This document shows, one piece after another, positions 55,301-64,000 of a stretch of 64,000 nt of DNA (positions within the stretch are counted from its first letter, which is position 1; every line of letters starts with the position of its first letter). The DNA lies in NCBI GenBank assembly GCA_002633025.1, contig NMRB01001045.1:91599-155598 (forward strand), written 5' to 3'. Origin of the DNA: Notospermus geniculatus. Lineage: Eukaryota; Nemertea; Pilidiophora; Heteronemertea; Lineidae. The notes below the pieces were generated by a model. It saw only the letters and a program-made list of their open reading frames with translations. It was not told where the DNA came from and made no database searches. The translations under genes and the position numbers were made by a program.

Positions 55301-58142
55301 AACACAATTTACACATCATCAGTTTTCATGCGATGATTAAATCGTGTGGAAGCACCTAAAACAGCCTGAAGCATGCTTTTCTATGCGTAAACAAAACAAA
55401 CATGAACATGCCTCATAGACTAACAGCTGATAGCTTTCATATGATATTAGCTCACCATCATTTGGTTAATAATCTTAACATAAATTGTGAAAATTCGAGT
55501 TATGTAATTATTTTGCCACAACGTATACAAACCAGTACCCAAAAGCTTTATAAGACCTTATTTCCATCAGCATTGGTGTTACAATACTTTGGACAAAAAT
55601 TGTTATTTCTAGAACATGTAGGCCTAAAGCAGCCCGTACACGATCAATAATATTGCACAATATGGGGCCCAAAATAGGGGCATGTGCTTCTGGTATGATG
55701 GGTGGAGGAAAGATTGGCAATAATATTGCCCATTTTGAACCTCATATTGTGCAATAATATTGCGTGTGTATGGGCTGCTATAATTTTCAAGGAGTCGTGC
55801 ACCCAGTGTGTATCAGGGTAAATGATTGCAATGTCACAGTCTTAACACTATATTAACAATAACAGGCTGTTAACACAGTGTTAACAGATTTCTGACACAA
55901 GCTTTATGGCAAACACATAAAACAGAATATCGCTTTCAAAATCCCACACATGTGAATTTTCATGGTGACTTCTGCCTTAAATTTTCATGCTTCACCCTGA
56001 GATGTTGTGTTGCTTTAGTCGTGACTTAGTATTCCAGTTGGCCAAATAGAACTGGCAGTGCTGTGTTGTTAGCTGGTGTGCATTGTCGAACACCAGAACA
56101 CCGTCTGACTAGGTTTATAAGACTGCGATGAGATCACTCAGGTACATGAACACTTGACTCACCATCAATGGGGGCAATTTATTGCTAGCTCAGGCAATTT
56201 AATGGTGCATGTACTTCTGTTTTTCTGTCTCTGTCCTATTGGCTATTTTCCCAAAATCATAAAATTGTTGTACAGATACCATCGTCTACTTCTAATTATG
56301 ATTTGATTATTTCTGGAAATTAACATGTATTAAAATGGAAATCCAAGGTACAGAAAAGCACAAAATTGACACACAAAATGATAATAAACAAGAAGTCAAT
56401 CTCCAGAATTCACGAATTTTCGACCCCAACCGGGGTCTTTTTCAAGTGGAACTTTACAATCTGAAACTCTAGAAAAGACTCTAGAGTTTCTAGAGTCTTT
56501 TCTAGAGTTTCAGATTGTAAAGTTCCACTTGAAAAAGACCCCGGTTGGTATTAAAATGGAAAGGTACTTGTTCATACTGTAAACCGTGAAATTTTCGCGT
56601 GCGTTTTATTTTCGCGATTTTCGTGTTCAAGGGTCAAAACGCGAACATAAATCGCGCGAAAAGTACTCTTCTTATTATTCTTTTGAAGCTGAAGGGTTCC
56701 AATCGCGAATATTTATTCTTCGCGAATTCGTAGATCACCAAAATCGCGAACATTTAGCGTCGCGAAAATATCACGGTTTACAGTACATTGTACATTTCTT
56801 CACAATCAGGAAAGAGAAAGCACAAAAATTGACACACAAAATGAGATAAACAGGAAGTCAGTTTCCAGAATCTTAGCAAATTTTTCGATCCCAACCGGGG
56901 TCTTCTTCAGGCTGGCACTTTCAAGTCAAGGTAGCTCGACTTCTGGTAGCTCGACTTGAAAGTGCCAGCCTGAAGAAGACCCTGGTTGGGGTCGAAAATT
57001 TGTCAAGATTCTTGAAATTGACTTCCTGTTTATCATCTTGACAATCAGGGATGCTGGTGGGGGAGGAAAAACTCGATGTCCCTCAGTCCCGTTGTTGAAG
57101 AATGTATGTCTGAGGTAATTAATTTCTTGGGACCCCTCCTGTCTTCCTGGACGTCAGTTGAAGCAAATTATTGGAGTCCCTATAAATGTCTTGCATTGTT
57201 GGTAATCCAGAGGTTTGTCACTAAACTACCACAGCATTTATTTCCCATCTGTAACTTGTCTGTTGCTTGGTGAAGATGCACCCCACATGCCAGCGTACGT
57301 ACACCAAGTCTCCCTGTCATAGTTTCTATGGAGACAGTCACAAAAGGTTTCTAAGAAGTTCTGGAACAATAACGGCTAGATTCTGCAAATTTTTACAACC
57401 TCTGTTGTTTCAAAAGTGCCAAGGGCCCTGCAGTGTGTGCCTTTCAAAACTTATATCTCCCTTTGACTTTAATGTTAGGCAAAGATGACCACATTCTCCC
57501 CACCTGAAACGTTATGACTTAGATTTTTATGCCCCCGCTTCTGTTGAAGCGGGGGCATTATGTCGTCACCCGTTACGTCCATCCGGCATTGTCGTCCGTC
57601 CGTTAACTTTCCTATTTCCGATCATTTAAAAGAAAGCAGTTGGTCCAATCAAATTGAATTTTGGTGTGTATGTTGGGGGTGACCAAAGGAAGGTCCTTTC
57701 GAAAATGGCCGCATATCCGATTTACAATATGGCCGCCAGAGCTGGAATCTTGAAATCCAATTTCGTCAACTTCAGGGAGAACCATTTGTCCGATCATATT
57801 GATTTTTTGTGTGTGTGTTGGGGGTGACTAGAGGAAGGTTCCTTTCGAAAATGGTCGCGTTCCGATGTACAATATGGCTGCCAGAGCCGCCATCTTGAAA
57901 TCAGATTCCCTTGATTTCAGGGAACATCGTTCCTTTCATCAGTTTGATTAAATTCCGTCTACATGTTGAGGGAAAAAAACAACTCAACATATGTGCGGGG
58001 GCATATGTCATGCTCTGCGTTGCTCTTGTTGCTTATTGTTCATGTTTTTTTCTTTCCAGTTTGCTGTTTTGCAGTCCATAAGCGTTGCCATGAGTTTGTC
58101 AGTTTTCAATGTCCAGGGGCTGACAAGGGGCCAGATTCAGAT
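46164..58142 (+). CDS. Conventional protein kinase C, 5' part of gene
   Basis: Three exons (158, 32 and 83 bp) join into the first 91 residues of a PKC alpha/beta/gamma-type Ser/Thr kinase. The pseudosubstrate is RRGALRQKN with Ala20 at the would-be phosphosite. It is followed by a complete C1A domain with all ligands: H32, C45, C48, C62, C65, H70, C73, C81. This domain binds diacylglycerol and zinc. The 32-bp and 83-bp exon sizes and phases equal those of vertebrate PRKCA/PRKCB. C1B, C2 and kinase domains lie beyond the right edge. Intron 2 is 11.5 kb and repeat-filled. The paralogue (alpha, beta or gamma) cannot be told and is probably pre-duplication. Confidence 0.94.
46504..46535 (+). CDS. 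PKC coding exon 2
   Basis: 32-bp exon between TTTTGCAG and GTAGGT, encoding [10 protein letters not shown]. Same size as the vertebrate second exon. Confidence 0.95.
46635..46880. mobile_element. MITE with GCAGCAGGGGCG/CGCCCCTTTGC ends
   Basis: AGGGGCGTAAAAGCTAGC is mirrored by GCTAGCTACGCCCCT. G-rich left and C-rich right interior with no gene. Confidence 0.65.
47041..47200. mobile_element. Palindromic MITE, ATAGGCCCCTTTCGAAAGTC ends
   Basis: ATAGGCCCCTTTCGAAAGTC and GAGCGGGTAATAACAAC are mirrored by GTTATTACCCGCTGAAGACT and TTCGAAAGGGGCCTAT. A tRNA B-box-like GGTTCAACCC lies just upstream (47013). Confidence 0.8.
47261..47416 (+). mobile_element. MITE family C copy
   Basis: TGAGCTGCTCCAGCATGTCC AGCAAAAGCAG at the left and CTGCTTTTGCTGGAGGGGTT at the right are inverted. 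Internal GCAAGTGATCATTATTGGTC and CATCAGTTTACTCAACTATT match other copies. Confidence 0.75.
48096..48245. mobile_element. MITE with AATATTGCACAATAT arms, copy 1
   Basis: TGTGCAATATTATTGCACAA at the left and TTGTGCAATAATATTGATTG TGTATGGGCTGC at the right form inverted ends. A second copy in opposite orientation is at 55628-55779. Confidence 0.8.
48438..50752. mobile_element. 2.3-kb foldback element with about 230-bp arms
   Basis: The left arm (48441-48665: TATACAGGAAGTTCACAGTT ...) returns in reverse complement at 50522-50749 (... AACTGTGAACTTCCTGTATA) with roughly 85-90% identity by eye. Inside are a 91-bp tandem array (48931-49295) and two direct sub-repeats: TCCTAAGTGGTGTGACGTCA at 48722 and 50249, and CGGCAACATTCCCCAATCTT at 50168 and 50456. 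No transposase was recognised. It sits in PKC intron 2. Confidence 0.75.
48931..49295 (+). repeat. 91-bp tandem repeat (four units)
   Basis: TGTCTGGGGAGGTATGACGG starts recur at 48931, 49022, 49113 and 49204, exactly 91 bp apart, each with CTGGTGATAGGCCGTAGTCC. The last unit is diverged. Confidence 0.92.
50524..50790 (+). other. Open frame across right foldback arm ending at a splice donor
   Basis: The plus frame [17 protein letters not shown] ... [18 protein letters not shown] ... [12 protein letters not shown] is open for about 90 codons and stops at AAAAG|GTAGGT. The mirrored left arm has stop codons in the same frame. No acceptor or family match is evident, so it may be coincidence. Confidence 0.25.
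51095..51205 (+). mobile_element. SINE-like tail fragment, second copy
   Basis: GTAGCTTGAGATGGCCTCTT, CAGGGCCAATAATGCTATAG, and an AAATACAAATACAAATAC tail. Matches 26815-26925. Confidence 0.6.
51427..51571 (+). mobile_element. GACCCC-hairpin short element, copy 5
   Basis: Flanked by GCTATCCTGCA (51427-51437 and 51561-51571). It carries CTGAAGA (51493-51499), a GACCCC-GGTT-GGGGTC hairpin (51501-51516) and GAAA (51517-51520), preceded by a 7-bp hairpin CTGGTAC/GTGCCAG (51472-51491). Confidence 0.8.
51577..52138. mobile_element. MITE with TATAGCCCTTTTTACACGG ends
   Basis: TATAGCCCTTTTTACACGGT at the left and ACCGTGTAAAAAGGGCTTATA at the right are inverted. The inside repeats TTTTACACGG and ACCTCCACC words as inner inverted arrays. 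Confidence 0.85.
52223..52914 (+). other. PKC intron 2, nothing recognised
   Basis: AT-rich sequence without a recognisable gene or repeat family. Confidence 0.4.
52915..53111 (+). mobile_element. MITE family C, most complete copy
   Basis: TTGTGAGCCGCTCCACCAAA with AGCAGGCGCTTGTCGCAAG is mirrored by TTGCGACAAGTGCCTACTTT and TGGTGTAGCGGGTCACA. About 197 bp. Confidence 0.8.
53807..54720 (+). repeat. Hairpin-led GTCCGTCGTC repeat, copy 3
   Basis: Begins TTAGCTCACTCGTGAGCTTT, followed by a (GTC)n/GTCCGTC run (53840-53895) and then about 145-bp modules each ending near ATGGCCGCCAGGTGGCG (54298, 54442, 54589). The end is near CAAACGAGTGAGCACATGG, which re-uses the opening GTGAGC word. Confidence 0.8.
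54725..55627 (+). other. PKC intron 2, nothing recognised
   Basis: AT-rich. The frames at 54750-54977 and 55402 have no recognisable family. Confidence 0.4.
55628..55779. mobile_element. MITE with AATATTGCACAATAT arms, copy 2
   Basis: GCAGCCCGTACACGATCAAT and AATATTGCACAATATGGGGC at the left are mirrored by ATTGTGCAATAATATTGCGTG and TGTATGGGCTGC at the right. Opposite orientation to 48096-48245. Confidence 0.85.
56328..56562. mobile_element. GACCCC-hairpin short element, copy 3 (head-to-head inverted)
   Basis: Flanked by TATTAAAATGGAAA (56328-56341 and 56549-56562). The insert runs AGCACAAAATTGACACACAA to GACCCCAACCGGGGTC, then reverses through CTAGAAAAGACTCTAGAGTT and returns as an inverted partial copy ending inside the hairpin at CCGGTTGG. 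Confidence 0.85.
56575..56785. mobile_element. MITE with TACTGTAAACCGTGAAATTT ends
   Basis: TACTGTAAACCGTGAAATTT and AAATATCACGGTTTACAGTA are inverted. Internal TTTTCGCGA repeats as in the related element at 43539-43770. Confidence 0.85.
56797..57049. mobile_element. GACCCC-hairpin short element, copy 4 (head-to-head inverted)
   Basis: Flanked by TCTT-N-ACAATCAGG (56797-56810 and 57036-57049). The left half reads AGCACAAAAATTGACACACA to GGCTGGCACTTTCAAGTC. The right half is its reverse complement with CTGAAGA (56970-56976), the hairpin GACCCT-GGTT-GGGGTC (56978-56993) and GAAA (56994-56997). Confidence 0.85.
57525..57985 (+). repeat. Hairpin-led GTCCGTCGTC-type repeat, copy 4
   Basis: Begins with a different palindrome, GCCCCCGCTTCTGTTGAAGC GGGGGC, then ATGTCGTCACCCGTTACGTC and TTGTCGTCCGTCCGTTAAC. 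Two modules follow with ATATGGCCGCCAGAG and CATCTTGAAATC words. Confidence 0.7.
58060..58142 (+). CDS. PKC coding exon 3
   Basis: 83-bp exon between TCTTTCCAG and GTAAGT. Encodes [20 protein letters not shown] then ADKGPDSD, completing the C1A domain. Confidence 0.95.
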
Positions 58143-58208
58143 GTAAGTCACACATATTTATAAAATGACTTCCTTTTGGCTTTTGATTTATTGCAGCTCT
58201 AAATCATT

Positions 58209-58902
58209 GGCCCGTATTCTAAAACCCTCCTTTATATAGACCTAAAGTAGACCTTTATAGAGGCTTCCTTTGCTGAGGAATTCCTTTACCAAAGGTTCCT
58301 TTAACAAATGTGACCCGGCACAACAAAATGAGTTGGAAGTCGCATAGAAGAAAACCGAATGTGACACCAGACAACAACTACAGAAATTGACAAAGTCAAA
58401 TTTCACAATGGGCAGACAATCCTGAAATCAACAAACCGTTGGTGTCACCTTGGACATGTTGGGTCTTCTTCTGTGCGCATTCCGACTCATTTTGTCGTGC
58501 CGGGTCACAAATGGTTTTCAAGAACCACACTTTAACTCCCCTTTAATGTAAAGGTCGTCCTTTACCACAAAGTTGGATACTACAGACCAATCTACGTTTA
58601 AAGGCCTCCTTAAGGCAAAATAAAGCATTTCCTGTAATGAAGGAAGGTTCTTGAAACGACCCAACCTTTGCTAAAGGAAGGTACCTAAAGGCGTCCTTTG
58701 AGCCGAGATAAAGGTTGGTTCTTGAAATACAATTTAGCTAAAGGTTGACTTATGGGTCCGTATTTTGGAATGCGCCTCAACGTAAAGGAGTTCCTCAAGG
58801 CTATTGTTCTCCTGTTGAGGAACTCCTTTTCGTTGAGGAGCATTCTAAAATACGGGCCAAAGTCTCCCTTAACACTAAAGGAACGTTCAAGAATACGGGC
58901 CA
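58209..58902. mobile_element. Composite CGTATTCT palindromic element with nested MITE A2
   Basis: Outer words GGCCCGTATTCTAAAACCC (58209) and TTCAAGAATACGGGCC (58888) are inverted, with many inner TTCCTTTA/TAAAGGAA pairs. A complete family A2 element (TGTGACCCGGCACAACAAAA ... GTCGTGCCGGGTCACA) is nested at 58310-58510. Confidence 0.65.
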
Positions 58903-59287
58903 TTATCTTTTTGAGACAGTCATTACGAAAGGATTGCCTTTCACCTTTTTTGATGGATTTCACTCCTGTCTGTTGGTGGCAAATTTCTCACTTCGAGAAT
59001 TTTTGTAACCATGGTGATATTTGGCAATATCATGCCTTGACTACTAATTTGCTGTCATTAAAAAAGCCGAATAACTCATTTCCCTGATCTTTGTGCTGAA
59101 AGTTTTTGATGGCGTGACTCGGAATAGGTTGTCTGGATGTTAGACAACATAATACGGTCTGTAAAGCAGCTATGGTTAATTGGAAAGTAAGAGGAGACAC
59201 TGGATAGAGTAAGAAATTAGATTTATGAACTATTCCACATCAGGTTTCTTTCAGATGATGCTAAACTGCTGAGGGCTGATTTTAGTG

Positions 59288-59534
59288 AGCTTAGTTCATA
59301 CTTCGACGCACGACCATCGCCGGCGACCGACACACGAAGTTGCATTCGACGCCAACCCCGTCGTGCGATTTGGTGGGCGTCCGATCGCGAGGCTGTAATT
59401 ACTTGAGTCATTTCATGACTGGTCGCTGTTGCTAAAAGTATGCTGGACTATAAATCAATTCCACGAAGTCGGCGTCCAGATTTGATCGGGCGTCGGACGC
59501 CGATGGTCTTGCGTCGAAGTATGAACTAGGCTTA
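59288..59534. mobile_element. MITE with TTAGTTCATACTTCGACGCA ends
   Basis: TTAGTTCATACTTCGACGCA with CGACCATCG is mirrored by CGATGGTC and TGCGTCGAAGTATGAACTA. In PKC intron 3. Confidence 0.8.
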
Positions 59535-59878
59535 AGGCGCCTTTCCATGTGAGGTTCATCTTGCCGAAGTTGGCTTTCAATAGTCCGGCCACATCTTACT
59601 TTGACCCAATGGAATGCGGAAGTCATGTAATGTGGCAGACCTTTGCGGTTTTTAATCATGGCTATTGACCATTTGTGGTCGTTGCCCAATTGTTCGTGCT
59701 GGTTATTCAAGAGCCGGGTGTGATCAAAGGTCCGTAGAAAATCCAGCTATAAATTGCCTGACTTCCGCATTCCATTGGATCAAAGTTAGATGTGGCCAGA
59801 CTAGATGGGCAACATAACAGTTGCAGAAAGCTATGGGAAATCATTTGTGTCATTGGTCTTTGTGTGTAAAGTCCACCA

Positions 59879-59985
59879 GGGTCCATATTCATAAACATAA
59901 AGTCAAAGTGTGATACTTATCTTTTGTGTTCAACAAAGGATAAGTATCACACTTAGACTTAAGTAGTTTTATGAATATCGGCCCA
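59879..59985. mobile_element. Palindromic element, ATATTCATAAA ends
   Basis: GGGTCCATATTCATAAAC, AAGTCAAAGTGTGATACTTA is mirrored by TAAGTATCACACTTAGACTT and TTTATGAATATCGGCCC. Confidence 0.75.
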
Positions 59986-60091
59986 GGAAACCAAAGATGG
60001 TGTATTACCCATTGAAAGACAGCTAGTGCGAGAAAACTCCTCGCGTGGAGATGCACCTTTAGCTTCCGCCTATACCTCACCTCTTGGCATC

Positions 60092-60230
60092 AGGCGGAAA
60101 TTACTTCTGATTAGAAAATCACATCGGTGCATGATCAAAACAAGTAGTGGTGCGGGTTCAATCCCCGGTCGTTCAAGTGGCTTTATGTTGGAGAGAGGGC
60201 AATCCGTCATCGACATCGTAGTTTCCGCCA
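60092..60230 (+). repeat. B-box-bearing inverted-end repeat
   Basis: GGCGGAAATTACTTCTGATT and ATCGTAGTTTCCGCC are roughly inverted, and GCGGGTTCAATCCCCGGTCG in the middle matches a tRNA B box. Perhaps a decayed SINE; there is no full tRNA fold. Confidence 0.35.
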
Positions 60231-62270
60231 GGGCTCCAATTTCCACATACATGTACATATCGTAATATCACGCACTATTGTTTGATGAGTTATGCCCTAA
60301 GTTTGGCCCTTGCATTCCTGAAATAATATTTTAACACGTTCGCTGCCATGGCCAAAATATCATTTTCATCCGCCATTGCCGTGACTACCAGGCCTATTTC
60401 AAGTTATTTCATATTGCCAACTACGAGTCATAGCTGTACGCCCTCTAGCGTGTTCCCATACATCTGGGCAATCCCCACTGCCAGTATATGATCATTGGAA
60501 GGCTCTTCATCATTGCCAAGCTTATCAACATTAACCATGTTAACAGAAAATGCTTTAGCCCTACTACGAGTATACTCGTAGCTGGCAAAGGGGAGGAGAT
60601 CAGTGACTACGAGTATAATCGTAGCCGGCAGTCAATGTGTTTAAGAATAAAGAGATTAGTAGGTAAAAATTTGTCGTCAAAAATATTTCGCTGCTTTTGG
60701 TTTAGAAAACTTAGTCATTTTCATTCATTTTAACCTAATGTCCATCCAGTTGTGGTAGTTTTGTGTAATATGTACGTCATCATTGAAAACATCTGCCAAC
60801 AACTGGCCGTCATTCTTTCAGAATACACATACCATCTTTCTTAACCAATCTTCTTTTTGCACTGTTGTCCTTGAGTTTTTTTCTGTGGTTTGCTCAAGGC
60901 AGCTGTACGTAATCTGTGCTTTGCTCTTTGCTTCCAGATCAATGCATATACCTGCTATTTCAGGTTGTTATTTACTCTTCCTACCTGGTCTATGAGTTGC
61001 ATTCTTAGAACATGACATAAAAAAATTACAATGGTAATGAATGAAAAACTGTAATAAAACTTTCGGGACTTGCCGTATTGCTTCTCAATCTCCTGCTTTT
61101 GATCAGGTCCTAATGGGGAACCCGCCCTGCGGTTTATCCCGACAGGTCGCCGTTGCGAGCGGTTTGTACCAAAACAACGACATTGACGTCATTTTAGGTG
61201 TTGACGTTTGCGTCATGAAAAAACTTGCGGTATATTTTTCTGCAGGAATAATGAGGCAAAAGACTTTGCTTTTATCGCCATCGTATGTCTTCATTTCAAG
61301 AAAAAAAGGAATGAGATGTAAAAGAAAATTTCATCTGCTACACGATGTAAGTTTTACTGTCGGGTGACCAAAACAAACGGGTTATTTTCATGCCAGAAAT
61401 AAATGAAAATAACGTTAGAAAAAAGAAATTTTGGTCACAACGCTCGCAGCGATGCCGCGTGGTGCTAGTACGGCGCCATTCTAATTGGAAAGAAACAATC
61501 TACCCAATCACTTTTTATTAACTCGAGAAAGGATAAGCTCAATATGTCAGAAACACTACTGCAGAGCATTTGATTTTCAATACAATCCAGTTTGATATTG
61601 ACAGCCCTATTGATTTTTAATGGTACTTAACACTCGACTAATTAGACGAGAGGTCTTGAAGCTGAACACAGTGTGACTGTTTCTATGGTCACATTATTAA
61701 TGATGCTAGATGAGTGATATTGAGAATGAAAGCTCTGCCCCAAGTGTATGGCTTAGTAAGGGTCATTGCATTAAGTGGTTGTTGTTAACCTAGAAGTGTT
61801 TTGAGCAACTATAAGATAAGTCCCGTCTCATTGTTATACATGGCCAAACTCGTCCCCAGTGGGCTTACGTTCCTACAACACCACTGGAAAGGGCTGACGA
61901 CTTCAGGAATACTGCGCATGCGCGATATACTAATTTTGAGGTGAATCACACCGAGCTGGCACCCGCGGCATGATGTTCCCAACTAAACTATTCGTTTGAA
62001 ATTCCCAGGTTGAAATTGCTCTAATACTCAAACAACTTCGTGTTATAGGGATATTATATGGCTTTTTAGGCATATATGATATTTTCAGTCATCGAAGAAC
62101 GAAATATTGTGTGAAACAAACATTTTGGCACGCTGCCAGTGGTTGTCCAGAAATTCTGGACATTGTCGTAGCCCTTGCCAGAGAAATCCTCGGATGAGGT
62201 AGATCTGGGTACGAGGTCGATACATGGCCAACAAGATGGAATGAGGGTTGGGAATTTTGTTGTGAAGGAG
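60231..62270 (+). other. PKC intron 3, short palindromes only
   Basis: Contains CTACGAGTATACTCGTAG (60565-60582) and a weak inverted pair around 61150-61460 (CGTTGCGAGCGGTTTGTACC / GTCACAACGCTCGCAGCG). No PKC exon 4 or other gene was found. Confidence 0.45.
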
Positions 62271-62289
62271 ATCCTTGGTCACACGACAT

Positions 62290-62840
62290 AAAATCCCCGT
62301 TTTTTTGCGGTCACCACCTACATGTATGAATGAGGAACCTAACTCACTGCCTCAATAGGTGTCACTAGTGGTTAAATCTGTTGAATTGAAAGGGACATTC
62401 AGGTCCTGATCAATTTCCCACACAAAAGGCATCCATTGTATAGGACCAGAATACTGTGTGCTGCCCTCTATCACAGTTAGGATCCCCATTGCCGGGCCAA
62501 GAAACCTGTGTCTGAAAAACACGGGTGTTTGAAACATGGCAAACATGTTTTTTCGGAGCATGGGTCAGGCGAGGGGTAATACACGTTGTGTGACCTCAAA
62601 ATCCCTGTGTTTTCATTAGTTCTTAGCACGGCTACAGATGGCGCAGCCATTAAGTGAACTCGTTTTCATGCCTCCAAATCAGAAATGACCGAAGAGTCGG
62701 TGCACGCAGCGCACCTGTTGCTGGGCTACTCAACTACTATAAATTAAGTAGTGTGACCTCTCGCCGAGCTTTTCGAACAACGGTTTGACACGGGTCTGGA
62801 AAAACACAAATATTTTGAACAGATGTGACCAAGGCTACAG
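62290..62840. mobile_element. Decayed relative of the element at 39012-39672
   Basis: Shares CCGTTTTTTTGCGGTCACC, CTGTGTCTGAAAAACACGGG, GCACGGCTACAGATGGCGCA and GACACGGGTCTGGAAAAACA with 39012-39672 in the same order, with an unrelated insertion near 62345-62470. Confidence 0.7.
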
Positions 62841-63507
62841 TGACAGGCGTGATGTTACATGATGTAGGCCTAGTTGGTTGAGATTTATAAAGCGAAACTG
62901 CTTTTGAGATGGCAGACTTTGTGTACGATGCTTATTGACAATTTCATTGATTTTGTATCTGGTGCAAAAATGAATCTGATGTTGTCTTCTTCAGCACAAG
63001 CAATAACCAGCAGGCATCCCTGCAGTCATTTTAAGAAGTCAATTTTTTGCTACATTTCTCTTTGAATAACCACAAATCGATAGAATTTATTGATACCAAG
63101 TGAATAGTAATCATTTCCATCTGATGAAGGTGTTGCAAAATATCGAAGTCTAATGTAACATTCTGATTAAGCTGACTGCCTCTGATCCTCCCATCTTATT
63201 GATCGTCTTATATCAATAGATTCTACTCATCTAATACCTGAATGAGATATTAATTTCCCCGGATGATATTACCACAGGGAATTAACATTGTACAGTCATT
63301 GTCATCAATGGTTCTTTCATCTTGCCTTGGGTTGATAGAATATAACTTTAAGTAATTGTCTAGACCACTATTTTATAGTCAAGTTTTATAGTAAAAATGG
63401 CTTATACATACCATAATTAGTGTGCGGTTGAAAAATTTGCTGGTGATGAAAGACATGAAAGAAGTTTCATGTTCTAGGTTTTGTTTTTGCATATTCATGT
63501 ATGTTAG

Positions 63508-63565
63508 GTGGTCTAGGAAAACCCATCTGATGTCACTGAATGATCAACAAGGGCTGTCAGATTGC
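63508..63565 (+). mobile_element. MITE family B fragment
   Basis: GGTGGTCTAGGAAAACCCAT and TCAACAAGGGCTGTCAGATTG match the left part of family B (27718, 33285). Confidence 0.6.
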
Positions 63566-63595
63566 ATGTGCTCTTCACGTCCGTCACATGGGACA

Positions 63596-63994
63596 CTAAG
63601 GCTACGGGTATACTGAACGCGATCCATCGTCCTGTGCGATGCCCGTCCGTCGTTTTCAAAAAATCGCACAGAAAAACACTGTACACCCAATGTGATTTCG
63701 TGTCCGTTGCCTCTGCGTATGCTCTGCGTTGCTGAGCAACATCCAATGAACTAACGAGGCACACCAGCGCCACCTTCAAAACCTGTGCGTTGACCAATGT
63801 GCCGGCTGAATAATTGAAAATTTTTCAATCATTTTTGGATGCATTGCGTCGACGCACCCCCCGCACTCGGTCTACGCATCCAAAGGAAAAGCCATTGCTC
63901 CATCCTGTGCATTGATGGATGCGTCAACGCACAGGGTGTCGGATACGAAATTCGCATACGAATCGCAGAGGAATCGGTATACTCGTAGCCTAAG
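63596..63994. mobile_element. MITE with AGGCTACGGGTATACTG ends
   Basis: CTAAGGCTACGGGTATACTG at the left and CGGTATACTCGTAGCCTAAG at the right are inverted. The inside has GATGCGTCNACGCA words in both orientations. It ends almost at the window edge. Confidence 0.8.
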
Positions 63995-64000
63995 TCGTGG

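Noticed and set aside
58143-64000. PKC exon 4 (C1B start)
   Set aside because: I looked for the CDHCGS-type coding text and a matching acceptor and did not find it, so it probably lies beyond the window.

Overview
This is a 64 kb piece of a eukaryotic nuclear genome, almost certainly from a marine invertebrate animal. The evidence is spliced genes with GT-AG introns and vertebrate-like exon phases, a U2 spliceosomal RNA gene, and very dense short transposons. The protein matches and repeat style would suit a non-vertebrate deuterostome (echinoderm or hemichordate type), but the clade cannot be fixed from the sequence alone. There are two N gaps (15461-15629, 30543-30614) and single Ns at 36642 and 42329.

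Layout. (1) 1.7-4.7 kb, minus strand: the first three coding exons of a KIF19-type kinesin, with a ciliary (RFX/FOX-like) promoter upstream; the gene runs off the left edge. (2) 8.7-9.9 kb, plus: an intronless 370-residue gene with a jacalin-like lectin domain and an aerolysin-like pore-forming module. (3) 11-17 kb: gene-poor, with a Harbinger remnant, palindromes, a duplicated block and a gap. (4) 17.0-21.5 kb, minus: a complete U2 snRNA gene, and a second U2 copy interrupted by a 5'-truncated Tx1/Keno-like non-LTR retrotransposon. (5) 24.2-36.1 kb, plus: a complete 13-exon SUZ12 (Polycomb PRC2 subunit), followed at 37.0 kb by an intact second copy of its last exon. (6) 41.3-45.0 kb: exon-like open frames of an unidentified gene inside an 870-bp tandem duplication and repeats. 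(7) 46.2 kb to past the right edge, plus: the 5' end of a conventional protein kinase C (pseudosubstrate and full C1A domain), whose second intron is 11.5 kb and full of mobile elements.

KIF19, SUZ12 and PRKCA all lie on human chromosome 17, so the order may preserve ancient linkage. The genes have unrelated roles (cilium length control, chromatin silencing, lipid signalling) and share no operon-like logic.

The most unusual signal is a short dispersed element, five copies, each flanked by 9-15 bp direct repeats. It carries a strong GACCCC/GGGGTC hairpin between CTGANGA-like and GAAA boxes, as in a hammerhead ribozyme core, and two copies are head-to-head inverted, as Penelope-like elements often are. 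One copy supplies the AATAAA signal of the lectin/pore-forming gene.
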